7,084 nucleotides of DNA from Neisseriaceae bacterium (lineage in GTDB: Bacteria; Pseudomonadota; Gammaproteobacteria; Burkholderiales; UBA11063), in the NCBI GenBank assembly GCA_027371515.1, contig DAHXMX010000050.1, positions 1-7,084 of the forward strand. Direction: 5' to 3'. Shown here in pieces: positions 5,396-7,084 of this stretch (position 1 is the first letter of the stretch; each line of letters starts with the position of its first letter). The notes beneath the pieces are model-generated. The model was not told the DNA's origin, made no database searches, and worked only from the letters and a program-made list of their open reading frames with translations. The translations under genes were made by a program, and so were the position numbers.

Positions 5396-6853
5396 TTAAG
5401 CAAATTCTTTTGAAATATGATTTGTTATATAGTTAACAGATGCTGTTTCATTTTGCTCAATAGCTAATTCTATCGCATGCTTTGCCAGGTCTAAAAGCTG
5501 TTGACTTTGCTCTTTAAGCTGAAATGAACTTTTGATTTTATCTTCAATTAAGCATTGATGCTGAATATCAAGACATGGAATTAAAATTTGTTCAATTTCC
5601 GATGGTTTCCAATGTTGTATAATTGAGCCACCAGCATCACGTTCTGCCTGCATTTGCACTAGTACAGAATTTAATACTAATGTTAAATATTCTGGCATTA
5701 TTTTATCTAAACATTCATCTTTAATATTTAGATGCAATAAAGCCCCAGAAGTAATGCACTCCATCTTGTTCTTAATTCTATACGCAATTCCTACACTACC
5801 ATCTTTTGATAAAAGTATTGTACCTGGCTTTGGTTTAAGAGTATTGTATTCAGTTTCAGGTAAAAAATCTACTGGCAGACAAATATCACTTTTTGTAATA
5901 CCAAATTTACTAATATTTGACACCCTAATAAACTCTATCCCTTCTTCACAGTAGGCATCAGATCCAGGCTCAATTGATTTTCTAATGTGTACAATATTAC
6001 TAAGTACCTTGTGATTACCTAATTTGATATGTTCCGCAATATTATTATACTTTGGCTGATAATATTCACTATCTAGACGTCCAAATGCGCCAAAACTATC
6101 AGATAGTTTACGAATTGAAATATTTTCATCGCTTGGTTTAAAATTAGCTAGCCCTAGCTCTTCAAGTAGTAACTGCTCTGCTTCTTGGTACAATCGCTTA
6201 GATTGATCTAGTTTTTGATTAGCCAAAGAAAACAACTTTTTAATATCATATTGAAAATTACTGGACAGCTTAGGAATAATAATATTTCTTACAGAGCTTT
6301 TATCAATACTCAATGGCACAGCACCACTCACTTCTCGCTTAATTAATAACTCTCCATATTTAGTTTGCAAATAACTATATACAAACTCCGATTCATAGTC
6401 TTTATTCAATCTGAGTAAAAACAGGTTCATTCCTAAAGAAACTGGTCTGTTTAAATATGGCATCAAGTATGATTTCCCAGCACTACCAATTTTATTAATT
6501 AATATTTCACCTCCATATACTTTTGATTTAGTTAAAAAATTGTATGCATGCTCTGATACATATTTAACATTATTAACAAAATCGTTTGCTTCTAAATCTG
6601 AAGTTCTGACCATGTAAGCATAATCTTTACTGTCTGAAATAGCTACATGGTTTTTTAGTATTTCATAACTACCATTAGCATGATAATCGGTTAAATTTGC
6701 AAGGATATCACCTAAATTTACGACCTCATACTTTCTAAGCAAATTATCAATTACAAAATATTGTTTAGAAAAAAAGTAACTATCAATTCTAAATTTTTTA
6801 TCCAACGCCCTAAGTTGTTGTAACTTTAATTCTACTGCCTCCAGCCCATCCAT
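5396..6853 (-). CDS. hsdS: Type I restriction-modification specificity subunit
   Basis: HsdS recognises the bipartite DNA target for the HsdM/HsdR complex. Two target-recognition domains are visible, about residues 42-195 and 282-428, each followed by a helical conserved spacer. The first spacer is LDQSKRLYQEAEQLLLEELG (215-234); the second, LKEQSQQLLDLAKHAIELAIEQ (446-467), closes the protein. The half-repeat shows again in FRIDSYFFSKQY (21-32) matching GRLDSEYYQPKY (258-269). The first ATG is 6853 and gives 485 residues, but it has no good ribosome-binding site and partly lies in a stem. The frame stays open upstream to 6943, and 12 family-like residues (SPFNSEKYQKL after a CTG at 6889) precede the ATG. 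True translation probably begins upstream, by CTG initiation or by -1 frameshift from hsdM. The gene looks intact. Confidence 0.93.
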   Translation of the reverse strand: MDGLEAVELKLQQLRALDKKFRIDSYFFSKQYFVIDNLLRKYEVVNLGDILANLTDYHANGSYEILKNHVAISDSKDYAYMVRTSDLEANDFVNNVKYVSEHAYNFLTKSKVYGGEILINKIGSAGKSYLMPYLNRPVSLGMNLFLLRLNKDYESEFVYSYLQTKYGELLIKREVSGAVPLSIDKSSVRNIIIPKLSSNFQYDIKKLFSLANQKLDQSKRLYQEAEQLLLEELGLANFKPSDENISIRKLSDSFGAFGRLDSEYYQPKYNNIAEHIKLGNHKVLSNIVHIRKSIEPGSDAYCEEGIEFIRVSNISKFGITKSDICLPVDFLPETEYNTLKPKPGTILLSKDGSVGIAYRIKNKMECITSGALLHLNIKDECLDKIMPEYLTLVLNSVLVQMQAERDAGGSIIQHWKPSEIEQILIPCLDIQHQCLIEDKIKSSFQLKEQSQQLLDLAKHAIELAIEQNETASVNYITNHISKEFA

Positions 6854-6911
6854 TAGCTTTTGATATTTTTCGCTATTGAATGGGCTCAGGATTTTTTTGA
6901 GACAAGCTCCT
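6843..6911 (-). promoter_or_regulatory. Candidate -1 ribosomal frameshift signal joining hsdM to hsdS
   Basis: On the minus strand, AGGAG (6911-6907) lies 8 bases before a run of seven A (6898-6892). In the hsdM frame this run reads tcA AAA AAA, the canonical X-XXY-YYZ slippery heptamer. After a 5-base spacer, AGCCCATTCA (6886-6877) pairs with TGGATGGGCT (6852-6843): ten pairs including one G-U, with a 24-base loop. The hsdM stop TGA (6888-6886) follows at once. A -1 slip reads ...VSKK-ILSPFNSEKYQKLMDGLE and continues into HsdS. The order and spacing resemble the E. coli dnaX site. Whether it works in cells is untested. Confidence 0.55.
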
Positions 6912-7084
6912 GTACAAAGCTTAGGTTTTCCTTTTTGGCAAATTCAATAAATGCTTCTGCTATACCATCTTTTGTCATTCCATCATGATTAAATAAATCA
7001 TGTTTTACAATTAAATGTCCATGACTATCCAGTAAATATTCGTCTAAATCAGTTGTTAAATTAGGCCCTTTCCCATTTGAAATG
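6886..7084 (-). CDS. hsdM: C-terminal end of a probable Type I methyltransferase subunit (runs off the right edge)
   Basis: Sixty-five codons and a TGA at 6888-6886 are present; the start lies outside the window. The tail reads GPNLTTDLDEYLLDSHGHLI, then VKHDLFNHDGMTKDGIAEAF and IEFAKKENLSF. I recall similar ends in N6-adenine methyltransferase (HsdM) proteins, but none of the catalytic motifs (such as NPPF) are in view, so the call rests mainly on position directly upstream of, and overlapping, hsdS. HsdM methylates adenine within the target chosen by HsdS and is part of the restriction complex. The gene ends with a seven-A run and an AGGAG motif that form part of the frameshift candidate described separately. 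Confidence 0.62.
   Translation of the reverse strand, partial: ISNGKGPNLTTDLDEYLLDSHGHLIVKHDLFNHDGMTKDGIAEAFIEFAKKENLSFVQELVSKKS

Noticed and set aside
5396..5480. Attachment repeat shared between the hsdS 3' end and the 460-580 gap
   Set aside because: Only scattered AT-rich matches of 8 bases or fewer (such as TTGTTATA) were found, which is expected by chance in this composition.
1..7084. CRISPR array, tRNA, rRNA or insertion sequence
   Set aside because: No regularly spaced repeats, no cloverleaf or CCA end, no rRNA signature and no transposase-like frame were seen on either strand.

Overview
The window is AT-rich bacterial DNA. The protein families (a DUF3596-type phage integrase, RecE/RecT-like recombination proteins, a proteobacterial-style HsdS, a RhuM-family protein) point to a gammaproteobacterium. 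No rRNA, tRNA or housekeeping gene is present to narrow this further.

Layout, right to left (almost everything is on the minus strand). Bases 7084-5396 hold the end of a probable Type I restriction-modification methyltransferase gene (hsdM) followed by a full-length specificity gene (hsdS). Bases 5392-4754, on the plus strand, encode a Vat/CatB-type hexapeptide acetyltransferase that converges on hsdS with only 3 bases between the stop codons. Bases 4753-4596 are a compact control region with two back-to-back promoter candidates and a perfect 17-bp palindrome lying inside both. Bases 4595-580 form one leftward phage-type early operon: a Cys-rich zinc protein, a RecE-like exonuclease, RecT annealase, an orphan 97-residue protein, three small helix-turn-helix proteins (the last excisionase-like) and a tyrosine integrase. 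Bases 579-460 are non-coding and hold nested inverted repeats, a plausible attachment-site region. Bases 459-1 are the N-terminal half of a RhuM-family gene that runs off the left edge.

How the parts fit. The operon from 4595 to 580 resembles a lambda-like leftward early operon (exonuclease and annealase first, xis and int last), but no repressor, replication, packaging or virion gene is visible. rhuM genes commonly sit next to hsd genes, so the simplest reading is a small or decayed integrative element, carrying an acetyltransferase, lodged inside a Type I RM locus between hsdS and rhuM. That reading is an inference.

The most striking signal is at the hsdM/hsdS junction (6843-6911). An AGGAG motif, an A-AAA-AAA heptamer in the right phase, a 5-base spacer and a 10-bp stem-loop are arranged as in the dnaX -1 frameshift site. 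HsdS lacks a normal start codon at the usual overlap (CTGA instead of ATGA). A -1 slip would fuse HsdM in frame to HsdS.
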